Assembly: GCA_963932465.1 (NCBI GenBank)
Contig: OZ010800.1
Span: 95,251,307-95,315,306 of the forward strand
Direction: 5' to 3'
Source: Maratus speciosus
Taxonomy: Eukaryota; Arthropoda; Arachnida; Araneae; Salticidae
Length of the DNA: 64,000 nt
Below are positions 25,321 to 36,093 of the stretch, in pieces. The notes under the pieces are model-generated. The model was not told where the DNA came from, did not search any database, and saw only the letters and a list, made by a program, of their open reading frames with translations. The position numbers and the translations under genes are program-made. Within the stretch, counting starts at the first letter, position 1, and every line of letters begins with the position of its first letter.

Positions 25321-25906
25321 TAGAGGGTGTTTCACTACCAGATCGACAATCTTGCAGGAGGCGTAGGGGGCGCGGAGACTACTCGGAATCACATAGCAGT
25401 GCAGGGTCGAAAATGCAATCCTTACGAGATAGAGGGTTGTTAGGGGCTGAATCATCGTGATCGAAAATTGACATTTAAAGATCATAATATTAAAATAAGT
25501 CATGGCTTTCCTATAATGAAGTTGCTTGAAGTTACGCAACGTAAGCACCGCATTGAATCTCGGATGCTTTAAAATACGCCGTGCATCCGTTGGGCGTTCG
25601 CTGTATCAACGAAGATAAGTCGTTTCAAAACGTCCATACTACCCTCTGATAAGCTAGAGAATAAACAAAGGTGCAGGAATAAAAAGCTTTTAATGAACTT
25701 CGGAGAACTTCATTATCAGGAAAATCATTTCTTATTTTAAGCTTATGTTCATAAAATGTCAATTTGATCACGATGATTCAGCCCCTTTCAACCCTATATC
25801 TCGTCAGGATTGTATTTTCGACCTGCATTGCTATGTTATTCCGTGTCGTCTCTGTGCCCCCTACACCTCCTGCAAGTTTGTGAATCTGGTAGTGAAACGC
25901 CCTGTA
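25321..25906. mobile_element. Foldback/MITE element with about 180-bp inverted arms
   Basis: The left end TAGAGGGTGTTTCACTACCA is mirrored by TGGTAGTGAAACGCCCTGTA at the right. The arms continue with strong similarity through CAGGAGG, GGGGGC, CACGATGATTCAGCCCC and CATTTTA-like blocks. Between them are about 240 bp of unrelated sequence. The termini fit a TA target, but the duplication cannot be separated from the ends. Open frames on both strands here are reflections of the two arms. Mariner-type or another TA-targeting superfamily is possible. Confidence 0.75.
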
Positions 25907-26152
25907 TACTTCGTGCAGCGCAGCACGTAAGCTATAGTATTTGTACACACCAAGCAATATGTAAAAAATACTTAAATATAAAAACGCGTAATGCAACTGA
26001 AAACTCACTCCTACCTGAAGATAAATTCATTTGTTTGTATTTGTAAATGAACCATAAATTCTATATATTCTACATTTAGCCTCCTGTAGTACATCCCAGT
26101 GATATATATAAATTTTAATATGTTTAAATTCGATTAATATCATTAAAATCAA

Positions 26153-26402
26153 GTGATTTTTCCTCACAGATCATATTGTACCGGAATTCCTAAAAGTTCC
26201 CCTTTAAAAGAACCGCAATTTCTACAAAATACCAAACATGACATAGTAAACCCAAATAGCATATATCAATTCCATGGCAATTTGACTATATTTACACAAG
26301 TTAGAGCTCGGCCAGACGACAGACAGAGGAACAGGCGGACAGGCAGGCGGATAAGTGGACAGACAAACTAAATTGCTTAACACGTTTCAACTATGTTGTA
26401 AA
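26153..26402 (-). mobile_element. R2-like repeat, partial copy
   Basis: On the minus strand it starts with the hairpin AACACTTTACAAC/GTTGAAACGTGTT. A GTCTGTC/CCTGCC microsatellite follows, then GAGCTCTAACTTGTGTAAATA, matching the head of the R2 copies at 10.9 and 31.5 kb. The body beyond is more divergent. Confidence 0.6.
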
Positions 26403-27242
26403 GTGTTAAAAACACATGAAAATAGGCCACATTAAAATAAATATCGTATGTTATAAAAAAAAGATAAATTTTCTATCTCTCAACTAACGTGAAGGACCCT
26501 ACGAAATGGATTCTTCAGTGTAAAGAAAAGTTCCCAAAAGAATTCATGATAGTTGCAGGCTTTTGTTACAACGGCAAATTAAAAATTAAAAAAGTCTCAA
26601 GCGAAGCCAAAATTTATTTACGCTACCATTAGTAGAATAATTTAGAATCGATTTTTGAAGTCAAAATTCCAGCCTTAGATAGAAAGGACTTTTATAAATT
26701 TGAGCTTCATGTGGACATAACATCTAGTAACACGTCTAAATCGACTACCGTTTATTTAGCATGGAAAAAGTCAGAAACAGAAATAAAGTGTGTCACATTT
26801 AATGAAATACCTATAAAATACCCTGATGCCTCTCCATTGAAGTTTTGTGCTTTCGGGTTATTAAAGAGAGCCTTAGGAAAACGGCATGCAAGAAAATGAA
26901 CGGACTTTGGAAAACGGTCCAAGAGGAATAGTGTAAAATTGCAATTGCAGAACAAAGAAAAAGTTTACTTTCATCGAAAATTCAAGCTACAGCTATAATA
27001 GTCAAGAACTTTGAATATCAGATTATTAGATAGAAGTAAATCGCTACACAAAATACGGCATTTATACATAAAACTTAACTATCAAATTCATTTCCATAAA
27101 TTGCGAACGACCTTCTGTAATAATTCAATCTCTTTACACTAAAATAAACGAAACCGAAATTATGGGTTTGTTATACACATTGAGAGTAAAGAATGGTTAC
27201 TATTTCAAATTCTTTATCTTTATTGCATTTATTATTTAGTAT
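26403..27242. other. No gene recognised
   Basis: AT-rich. Open frames at 26711-26899 and its opposite strand overlap and show no family features. Confidence 0.4.
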
Positions 27243-29358
27243 ATCTTATACTAATAAAAGAAGATTTCTCTCTGTCTGTACTTCTGACTGTCTACAATGG
27301 CTATCGAAATCTACCGCACGTACAAATCTGAAAGTTTTTGTGGGAGCAGTAGCTGAAATTATCTCCTGATACAAAATAGACTGAGAATTTTTAAATTTTA
27401 GTTGGTTTATTAATTAAAAATCGCAACTCACTCTCATCAAAAGTAGGCTTTTTTTACTCCACTTTCTTTCGGTCGATTAATTTATGAAACTTCGCTCTTC
27501 AAATACTTGCTCTTTCTTTCTGTTTGCTTTCCATTCGTTGGTTGTTTAAGGAGTTTGCAGAAATAAGTAAATAATCTGGTGTAGAATTAAATTGACCAAT
27601 TTGAATGTTTGATGTTTCAAGGGTGACTGTTTTTTTCCACTAAATATTAAATTTTACCGAATTTTCATGAAGGTTAAAAAATCAGCGATTTTGGCTGGTT
27701 AGTGGAAAATTGGAGCAGATGGTTATAACGGATCAATTAAGATAATAAATACAGTTTTAAAAGTTAAATAAAATATAAGAACACTCGTTACTGGCTCTTT
27801 TGTCACTAGAAATTAGAAATTGGCAACAGTAAGTTTTTGGATTCCAATGCTCTTGCTGTAGGGAGTAGCAACATTTTAAATGGAAATTAAATTCTCATAT
27901 TTTTATATATTATTAATATTATTTTTTATTTCAGAAGTGTTTTTGCTTATTTTTACCCCCTTCAGGGGAAAAGCATTTTCATTTCTAAAATGTTGAAACA
28001 AATGAATGGCACCTGAATTTACAAACGACTTTGTTTGGAAATAAGGAAAAGTCTATATTTCACATGCATAATAAACGGGAAATTTTATACGATAAATTCT
28101 GATGCCATTGTAGCATTTTGGATATAAAATTAACTGGTTTCATAAACATAGAACCGCCCTTCAATAGATTAAAGACTTTTGAATGATTTCTTTTATTCCT
28201 GTTTTTTTTTTTTTTTTATAAATACAAAATAATGTTTTGAATTTATCGCACGCCTGTTATACGGTTCCGCAGGCAGCGTGGACCCGTGTCTGAGGTTCTT
28301 ATAGATAATATTGCGCCCTTAATATAGTGGTGGTTACCATTATTTCTGAATAGTAATTTCAGCAAGCTTAATAAATTCCTATTCGTGTGCCCACCCCGTC
28401 GAATACTATATCAACGGATAAGTTGAAAATTGGAGTTTCGTTCGGATATAGCTTTGTTCACAAAAGAGTTCCCATCCTGGAAGTCGAAAGTAGAACTGAA
28501 AGATTTTGAAGAGCGTGAGCAGCACGCCTGTTATACGCGGTCGAAGGCAGTGGTTACCCGTGTCGGATGATCGTATAAAACATATTGCGCCCCCTGCCGG
28601 TGGAAAGTGGAACTAAAATACTTTGTAGCGCGAGCACTGTTGCGATACAGTTAGGTTTCTGCTAAGATTAAGTTACATTTATGCTAGGGTTAGGTTACAT
28701 TCATATCATATTTAGGTTACTGTACCGTTAGGTTACGTTTACTTCACGGATAGTTTGCAGTTACGTTACAGTTAGGTTGCAGTTAGATTACAGTTAAGAT
28801 ACAGTTAGGTTAGGAATAAGTTACATTTAGGTTATATTTAAGTTACGATGAGGTCACGGTTACGTTGCAGTTAGTTTGCGGAAAGGTTAGAATTTGATCA
28901 CTGTTAAATTACGGTTATGTTACAATTAGGTTACTATTAGGTTTTTGCCACAGAATGAACATTACGTATGTTTTGATTAAAAAATATACCAAGTTTTAAA
29001 TGATATCTCTAACATTTTAAAACTATATTCTAACCTTTTAGCTAATGATCGAGTATGGAATTGATTCACGTATATTCGGATTTAAGGGTGATATAATTAG
29101 TTTGAAATTCAAACAATTTCACTCAAGTTTTCGATGTAAAAAAATAGTTATGTGTATAACAGTGATTTTTACAGTTAAATATCGATATTTTTGCACGAAA
29201 TTACGCAGTCTTCGGAAACATATTGCCTGAAATGCCCGCCAGTGACGGGCACGTATTTCGAACAAAATCGAGTTAAAGATATAAAATCATACAAATTTCA
29301 GGTTCATTTAAGAATTTTTATTATTAGGGACGGAGCAACACCGGGCGGTTCAACTAGT
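27243..29358 (+). mobile_element. Candidate Helitron-like non-autonomous element
   Basis: The left end TCTTATACTAATAAAAGAAG is followed by CTCTCTGTCTGT, a head seen in non-autonomous Helitron-like elements of arthropods. The right end GAGCAACACCGGGCGGTTC then ACTAGTAATG ends in a CTAGT motif typical of Helitron 3' ends. A GC-rich hairpin, GCCCG-CCAGTGA-CGGGC, lies at about 29235-29251, further from the end than usual. No Rep/helicase is encoded. The interior holds a duplicated block (GCACGCCTGTTATACG near 28248 and 28523) and a minisatellite. Both ends were chosen by motif, so they may belong to different elements. Confidence 0.42.
28640..28945 (+). repeat. Degenerate minisatellite of GTTAGGTTACA-like units
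   Basis: About 300 bp built from 6-12-bp units such as TTAGGTTAC, CAGTTAG and GTTACG, heavily diverged. It contains many TTAGG words, the arthropod telomere motif, but not as an uninterrupted TTAGG array. Confidence 0.75.
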
Positions 29359-29359
29359 A

Positions 29360-30765
29360 ATGAATGTTAAGCCTTAATTTAAAATTATTATGTAACTGCA
29401 TAACCTTAAAGTATTAGCTCTATTTATAACTAATGTTAAATTGAATCCATCTAATAAAAAATTTGCAATAAGTAGAAATGCGATAGATGTTTATTTTTAC
29501 AATTACCTAATGTCATATAAAAGTTCATTTATTGCTGACTCAATATATTAGACACAACATTAAACACCCAATGCCCTGTCATAAAATTATGTTAAGAGAT
29601 AAATTTACGTATTAAGTATCATATACTATTATAAAAAATTGAAGCATGAGCAATTCCTTAAAAACTTATCATTGCTATGGCTTTTTATTAATATATTTAA
29701 ACGTGAAATATGTTTGTTTAATAATAATAGAAAAATAAAAGTAATCGATCTCCTTACATCTGGTAAAAATATGTAAAGTGTATATTGTTATAAATGTATA
29801 AAAATGAAAAACAAGTAGAGATATTTTATTATTTTGTGAAACAAATGCATAATCGAAATACTTTTTGAATAGTTCTTTATTTTCCAAGCTAAAATATTTT
29901 TCATTGTCTTGTCGAAGCTTTAATAAAAGTCCTAGAGGGGAAAAAATCTGCAATGTTTATTGTATAATGGAACTAGTATGCATGTTTTAAAATATTTCTT
30001 GTTTCTTATTGATAAAAGATAAGTGAAACTGGATATTGATTACTCTTATTTCATGCTGAAAGCTTGTAAACCTAGAAAGACTCTTTCTGAAACACGATTA
30101 GACGCATAAAAAATATGTCAAGTTGTTCAGCTATTTACACTTCCGTTAAAAGCAAAAGCATATAAGAAAGATTTAGTGTGTTTTACTATTAACGATATTT
30201 ATTTTAACGTTAAACAAAAGAATTTTCTTTTGTAAATAATAAATTTGATTTATTTTGAAACCGTTATGGATGAATATGCCTATTTTCTGGTACACATTAT
30301 CCATAACTTAATATAACCTAAATTATTTCTTTTGTACATTCCCGTTGACTATTTTCGATAGACAGTAGCTGTAGCCAAACAGTTTTGTTTAATTTAGTAA
30401 ATGAAAAGCAAAATGTCATATTGGCTGTTGCCCGCTGTCTCTCCATATCATACACATATTTTATTTTTCATTTTGTAATACGTACATATTTTGTGAATAA
30501 TCCTGTTCAGTATTTTTAACGAAGGATATAAGTTAGTTGCTATTTCTCTGTCCTTTTACCACATTTAAAATAAAACTATGAAGATTTCAGATTTCCTGTA
30601 TATAGAACGGCACGTGTGTTAAAGTACATTTTAGATTACGGGATCATACAATAAATAAAATACGTTTATGAAGACAGTATGAGAAGCATGCAATCAAGAT
30701 TTAACGAGCAAAACTAGCACAAACGAATATATATTAAACAAGTAAGAAAAAATCATCCGTCAAGC
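29360..30765. other. No gene recognised
   Basis: AT-rich. The 92-codon minus-strand frame at 29675-29953 is Phe/Tyr/Ile-rich without a recognisable motif. Confidence 0.45.
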
Positions 30766-32072
30766 AAGGATTATGAAACACTTTCCAACACATTCAGAAT
30801 AATGTAACAAAACTGCACCGTTTAAAAAATTAAAATATTACGTCTAATTCAACCTTATGGAAAAGCATAATACATTTCCAAACCCAATTTCAGCTGTTCC
30901 CATCCACAGTCAGAAATTATGCGAAATTTTTCAGCAGCCCTGTATATGATATATGGATTTGAATATATTAACTGCATGCATGCTAAAATTTAGTTCACTT
31001 AAGAGATACATATACTTCAGTTGAAAATTTACCTTGAGCAATTTCCTCTAATAAGGAGTACGGTACGTGAATACTTTTGTGCAGCTCTGTATTTGAGGTA
31101 TAGAATTTATATATAACGAGTAAGATGCAAAACAATAATGAAATTTAAAAGCGCATACCAGATTTTAAACCGTACACTCCAGCAATTATTACTCAAAGAC
31201 AGTAATGTGCTGTAACCGATTTCTTTTGTGTGTCCCTGTAAATGAATAAAAATGCTATGAATGCCCTGTTCTAAAGGGATCATAGTAAAATTCAGTGATT
31301 TATATCAGTTTCACTACATTTGAAATAGAATAATGTCATTAAAATACTCTGCAAACGATTTTCCGCCATATACCATAATGTAATGTAATACTTTTGAGTG
31401 CCCCTGAAAATGAACGATTAATCCTACATACTTCATATACAATACCAAACATGCTTTGGTGATCCTAAATAAATTTTATAAATTTCATGAAAATCCGAGT
31501 ATATTTACGGGAGTTAGAGCGGGACAGATGGCCAGACGGACAGACAAACCGAATGCATAAACACTTTTCAACTTTGTTGGAATGTGTTAAAAATGCATTT
31601 CGACAATCATTACTAATATACAGTAATTCGGATACAATATAGTATCTGAAATCTTTTCAAATACACCGCAAACAATTCCCCCTATTCTATTATGAACTGA
31701 ATTCTTTTGTGTGGCCCTGTAAATGAACAATAAATATTCTTTGCACCGCATATTCAACAGAATGCATATTTTAGTGGTCTTCACAAATGAATATCAATTT
31801 TACTATGTTTGAAAGAGTAACACCATTAAAAATCATTTGAAACGATTTTTTCCCTATTGGCCGTAATGTAACAGGAAACTTTTGACTGTCCCTGTAAATG
31901 AACTAAACATGCTACAACCTTCATTTGAAATAGGGAACGTGCTACGGTAGAGGTTACTAACATTCAAAATTTGCAGAACGATCCGAGCATATTTAAGAGA
32001 GTTAGAGCGTGGACAGACGGAGAGTCAAACCGAAGTCACAAACACTTTACGTCTTTGTTGGAAAATATTAAT
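30766..32072 (-). mobile_element. R2 repeat array, inverted relative to the 10.9-kb copy
   Basis: On the minus strand, hairpin heads lie at about 32070-32041 and 31590-31560, each followed by a GTCTGTCC-type stretch. CTCTAACTC and CGTAAATATACTCGGATTTT follow in the better-preserved copy. The body repeats CATTTACAGGG...CAAAAG and CGTTACATTA. The distal part (30766-31190) is more diverged. Head spacing is about 480 bp here against 601 bp in the plus-strand array, so the arrays differ in internal unit number. The Tc1 element begins about 70 bp beyond the array. Confidence 0.68.
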
Positions 32073-32143
32073 AAAAAGGAACGGATTCCAACATATATAC
32101 ATTTGAGCCTGTACTAAGTTTCATTTACAGCTGCTTAGAAATG

Positions 32144-32169
32144 CACTGCTCAAAACAATTAAAGGATAT
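32144..32169 (+). repeat. Tc1 left terminal inverted repeat
   Basis: Begins CACTGCTCAAAAC and pairs with 33649-33674 with one mismatch. Confidence 0.9.
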
Positions 32170-32395
32170 TTGAAGTTTTATATAAAATAAAGATATAAAC
32201 GAAATTTTTTTTGCCGAAAATAGAAGAAGAGAATCACAAATGAAAATTTTTCTGGTTTTCAAACTGTGGAGTATGCAAATTTTGAGTTCGACGTCAAAAA
32301 CGTCGCTTCAGCGGCAGCGAATGAAATTTGACTTTCAACTGGATAAAAGAGAATGAAGACAAGGATGATCGGCATTCAGTGATTGCTTTATTTCG

Positions 32396-33436
32396 ATGAG
32401 TACGATGTCTCAGCGAAGTCATTTGACAGATTCAGAAGCTTTGAGAATTGTTGGTAGGTTAGAAGGGGGCCAAACTCAAGCCGAAGTAGCGCAAGCCATT
32501 GGAGTGTCACAATGTGTCATTTCCAGGATCTGGAACCGTTTTTTGGAGAGTGGATGTGCAGGCCGAACACCAGGGCAAGGTCGTAGACGGGCAACAACGC
32601 CCAATGAAGATCGGTATTTAGCGTTAACAGCTCGGAGACACCGAACCATGAACGCTACTCTTCTCCAACAACACCTTCGCTCGGCTACAGGCACCACGAT
32701 TTCAACTCAGACTGTCCGAAACCGGCTCCATGCTGTAGGTCTGTATGCTCGCCGACCGATGGTATGTGTTAGATTAACATCAAGGCATCGTCACGATCGC
32801 AGGGAGTGGGTAACCGAGCATGTCAACTGGAGGAGAAATGAATGGAGCAATATTCTGTTTTCTGACGAGTCCCGTTTTTCTGTGCATCTGAATAATAGGC
32901 GTATTTTCATCTGGAGGAACCGTGGCAGTAGGAATAATCCTGCGTTCGTGCACGAAAGTATCAGATTTGGCGGAGGAGGAGTGTTGGTGTATGGTGGCAT
33001 CTCCATTGACGGGCGCACTGACCTCTACATCATTCGAGATGGAGCTCTGACTGGTCGCCGATATAGGGATGAGATCCTCAGACCTATTGTAGTCCCTTAC
33101 GCTGCAGCAATCGGAAATAACTTCATTTTAATGGACGATAACTGCAGGCCACATCGTGCAAACCTGGTGGAGGATTTCTTTTCGAGGAAGGAATCGTTCG
33201 AATGGAATGGCCAGAGTGTTCTCCAGACATGAATCCAATCGAGCACGTTTGGGACGCTCTAGGAAGACGAGTTTCTGGCCGCCAACAATCCCCCACAAAC
33301 TCTCCAAGAACTGGAAAGAGCTCTTCTGGAAGAGTGGGGCAGAATACCCCAACTCGTCATTAATAGCCTCATTGAGTCCATGCCTCAAAGGTGTTCAACG
33401 TTGCTGGCCGCCCGTGGAAACCATACCCCCTACTGA
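32396..33436 (+). pseudogene. Tc1/mariner transposase (DD34E type), two compensating frameshifts
   Basis: The protein cuts and rejoins the element at its inverted repeats. ATG at 32396 opens an N-terminal helix-turn-helix (residues about 13-50, TQAEVAQAIGVSQCVISRIW). A basic GRR-type linker follows, then a second DNA-binding domain (about 72-125). The catalytic domain has D157 in ILFSDESRF and D248 in [12 protein letters not shown] one-base loss around 33176-33183 breaks the frame, and the next frame carries [19 protein letters not shown] with the glutamate at the 34-residue spacing. A one-base gain around 33285-33295 returns to the original frame, which ends at TGA 33434-33436. The full length would be about 346 residues, normal for the family. 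All three catalytic acids are present. The frameshifts lie in homopolymer-like runs, so assembly error cannot be excluded. Confidence 0.93.
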
Positions 33437-33648
33437 AAATGATTTTCTTTGAACAAAACACCTTTTCTTATTCTCTTTTTCTCATATGCACAAATTGTGT
33501 TTTTTTCCTTTAGTACACAAATGCGCAATAAAATGCATTTTTTTCTGCCAAACATGTGTAATTTATTCTCATATAACCTACTATGTCTGTCGACCATGTA
33601 TCAATCAGCTAAACAGTTTACCAGATACAAAATCCACCTAAAACTGCA

Positions 33649-33674
33649 ATATCCTTTAATTGATTTGAGCAGTG
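33649..33674 (-). repeat. Tc1 right terminal inverted repeat
   Basis: Ends TTTGAGCAGTG followed by TA. Inverted partner of 32144-32169. Confidence 0.9.
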
Positions 33675-33699
33675 TAAATAACATTTATTAAAGTGAAAA

Positions 33700-34030
33700 A
33701 ATAGTTGGATTTGTGCAACAAGATAGTATTTGATTAGAACAGTTGCATAAAATTGGTTTATACTTATAACTTTCTAAAAAGTTATTTGGGAAAATAAATT
33801 ATATAAAAAGTCAAATGTTTCTTAATCAAGGAAAATATAACATAACCATACATGAAAATATAGAATAACCCCTTTCGAGTTATCCACGATGCAGAAAAGC
33901 ATTTTGTACCTTTAGTAACATCAGAAACCCATATTTTATAGATTTAAAGACGAATTTATAAACACAAAGTTTCTTATTCTGCTACTGATTTTCAAAAAAG
34001 TCTCTGGCTAATCCTTTTACTGTTATACCG
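33700..34030. other. No gene recognised
   Basis: AT-rich spacer between the Tc1 element and the foldback element. Confidence 0.5.
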
Positions 34031-34034
34031 GGGG

Positions 34035-34588
34035 GCGGCAGCACAGACAATCATCTCATCGAGTTCACGGCTGAAATTCCAGAATTAGTTAAAACTCGAT
34101 TCGCATATTGAAACGGAATTGGCCTGCCAAGTTATATCTTGGTGGAAAACACCTGAAAACCAGATTTTAGGGGTCGACGGGTAGGTTTATGATTGTGTTT
34201 TCCTGCTCCTAGTCATCCATGTTTGGGTGCAGGAAAACACAATGGTAAACGTACAGGTCAACCGTTAAATTCGGGTTTTCAGGTGTTTTCCACCAAGATA
34301 TGACTTGGCAGTGTGATAAGTTATATCTTGGTGGTTCTTAGTTATATCTTGGTATATCTTGTGATAAGTCCAGTTTATCATTGTGTTTTCCTGCTTCTAG
34401 TCATCCATGTTTGGGTGCAGGAAAACACAATGGTAAACGTACAGGTCAACCGTTAAATTCGGGTTTTCAGGTGTTTTCCACCAAGATATGACTTGGCAGG
34501 CCTTTTGCTTTTTAATATGCGAATCGAGTTTTTACCAATTCTAGAGTTTCACCCTTGAACTCGGTTAAATGATTGTCTGTGCTGCCGC
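34035..34588. mobile_element. Foldback element with nested palindromes, 554 bp
   Basis: Outer arms begin GCGGCAGCACAGACAATCAT at the left and end ATGATTGTCTGTGCTGCCGC at the right. They stay similar for about 95 bp, including a shared ACTCGATTCGCATATT block. Inside lie AAGTTATATCTTGGTGG and its inverse CCACCAAGATATGACTT, and a hairpin ATTGTGTTTTCCTGC/GCAGGAAAACACAAT. No coding capacity and no obvious target duplication. Confidence 0.8.
34192..34499 (+). repeat. Two near-identical 120-bp direct repeats inside the foldback element
   Basis: The blocks 34192-34311 and 34380-34499 differ at about one position by eye (TGCTCCTAG against TGCTTCTAG). They are separated by a spacer with scrambled copies of TTATATCTTGG. 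Near-identity points to a recent duplication or ongoing gene conversion. Confidence 0.85.
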
Positions 34589-34599
34589 TTTCTGGACTA

Positions 34600-36085
34600 C
34601 TCATTAATTTGTTTTTTCAATTTGGATTTTCGGATGCTATCAATTCTCCAGTAAACAGCTAGATTTTCAGAAAACATTCTTTCCAGACAAAGATGATAAA
34701 TTAACAGCATTAACATTTAAATATAATATATTGTTGGTACTCCTACATGTATAAATTCAGTTACGCGGCTGCAAATGTTTAACTGATAATTGATAGAATC
34801 CGAAAAATCTACATCTCTTTATAAGTGGTTATATTATATTTTCGTAGATTTGGAAACATTTGGATTTTTTTTTTCTTCCAGTGTATGAAGGTTTAAAACA
34901 TTGTACAAATTGCTGAAATAACTTTTACGAAGCGCAAAGCTAAGCGAGTATAAGCATTCTAAAGAAGAAACATTTTGGTGGATCCTGAAAATAGAGTGCC
35001 GAGTATTTGAATGTAAATGTTTATGATACATATGCAACTACTGTTACGGAGGAACTAAACCTTTATATGAAATGGCTCTATGATTTCTTACAATTATTGG
35101 GATAATTAAAATAATTCAAATATTTCAAGACTCTAGTAAACTGATAAATTAGATACAGCAGGATTATAGCGTTACAGTTTTTACACGCAATAGTTGTATT
35201 CAAAGATGAATGCTTTATTTCTATTGTAAATGGAATTAGAAGTCTTTTTCCCAATTGATGCATATTTTAATGAGCTTGTTTGACATATAACTAGAAACTC
35301 TTATATAATACATAGGCATTTTTATAGGGTATATCTATTACTTGTACACGGTAAGTCACATTGGGCCAAAATGTGACGACTCCTATATGCGATAAAGGTC
35401 TTTTACTTAAAATTTTAATGCAAGAATCATAAATAAATGCTATATAGTGAGACATCTGAACTTCAGTAATAAAACGCAAAACATTTCTTTGCATTTAAAA
35501 CGCTTTCTTTAAAAAACTTCCCATTACACTTCGTTCGTTAAAAGGTTCGTCGCACCCATCTTTCCTAAATTCAGAGAAAAGTCCCGAAAGTGGTTCGCGG
35601 TTTTTCTTTTTTAATTTTGAAGATCAAATAAACTTATGGACGTCAAGGACTACAACGTCTGCTTCGTTTACCTGAGTGTAAGTTTAAGAAAAGGTGCCCA
35701 GTTTTTAATTTATTGAGTTTAGTTCATCGGGATTTTAATTTAGAGTTATGAAATATTCAACAGATTTCGGGGACTATGTTTCCTTCAGTTATTTAATACC
35801 GACGCACTGATTGACCTAAATGCGGAGAGACATTTACTAGATTAACGGGGTATGTTTATATGGTATTTTTCATGTATTGGATTAAAATAATGCTTAAAGC
35901 TGATACCAATTTTAATTAAGCTGTGTTAAGTTAAAAAATTATAAATTTCAGCAAGCTCCTTTAATAGTGTTTTCCTTTAACCTAGTACTTAGATATGTCT
36001 TTAAAATGATAAAAAAATACATCTGTTTAAAAATTTTTATTAATAAAAAGTGCGTAAGAATAGCGGTATATGTATATTCGAGACA
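34600..36085. other. No gene recognised
   Basis: AT-rich. Several short minus-strand frames (34834-35494) show no family features. Confidence 0.45.
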
Positions 36086-36093
36086 GTGTATAT

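Larger units (their letters stand above)
32144..33674 (+). mobile_element. Tc1-type transposon, nearly complete, 1531 bp
   Basis: Terminal inverted repeats of 26 bp with one mismatch lie at 32144-32169 and 33649-33674, outer ends CACTGCTCAAAACAATTAAA and ATTGATTTGAGCAGTG. The right flank is TA (33675-33676), the expected target. The left flank reads TG, one substitution from TA. The total length suits a Tc1 element carrying one transposase gene. Ends and transposase are well preserved, making this one of the younger insertions in the window. Confidence 0.93.

Noticed and set aside
25318..26046. Several overlapping 61-78-codon frames on both strands
   Set aside because: They mirror each other across the two arms of the foldback element and are not independent genes.
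32476..33388. Minus-strand frames of 73, 75 and 86 codons
   Set aside because: They are antisense shadows of the Tc1 transposase.
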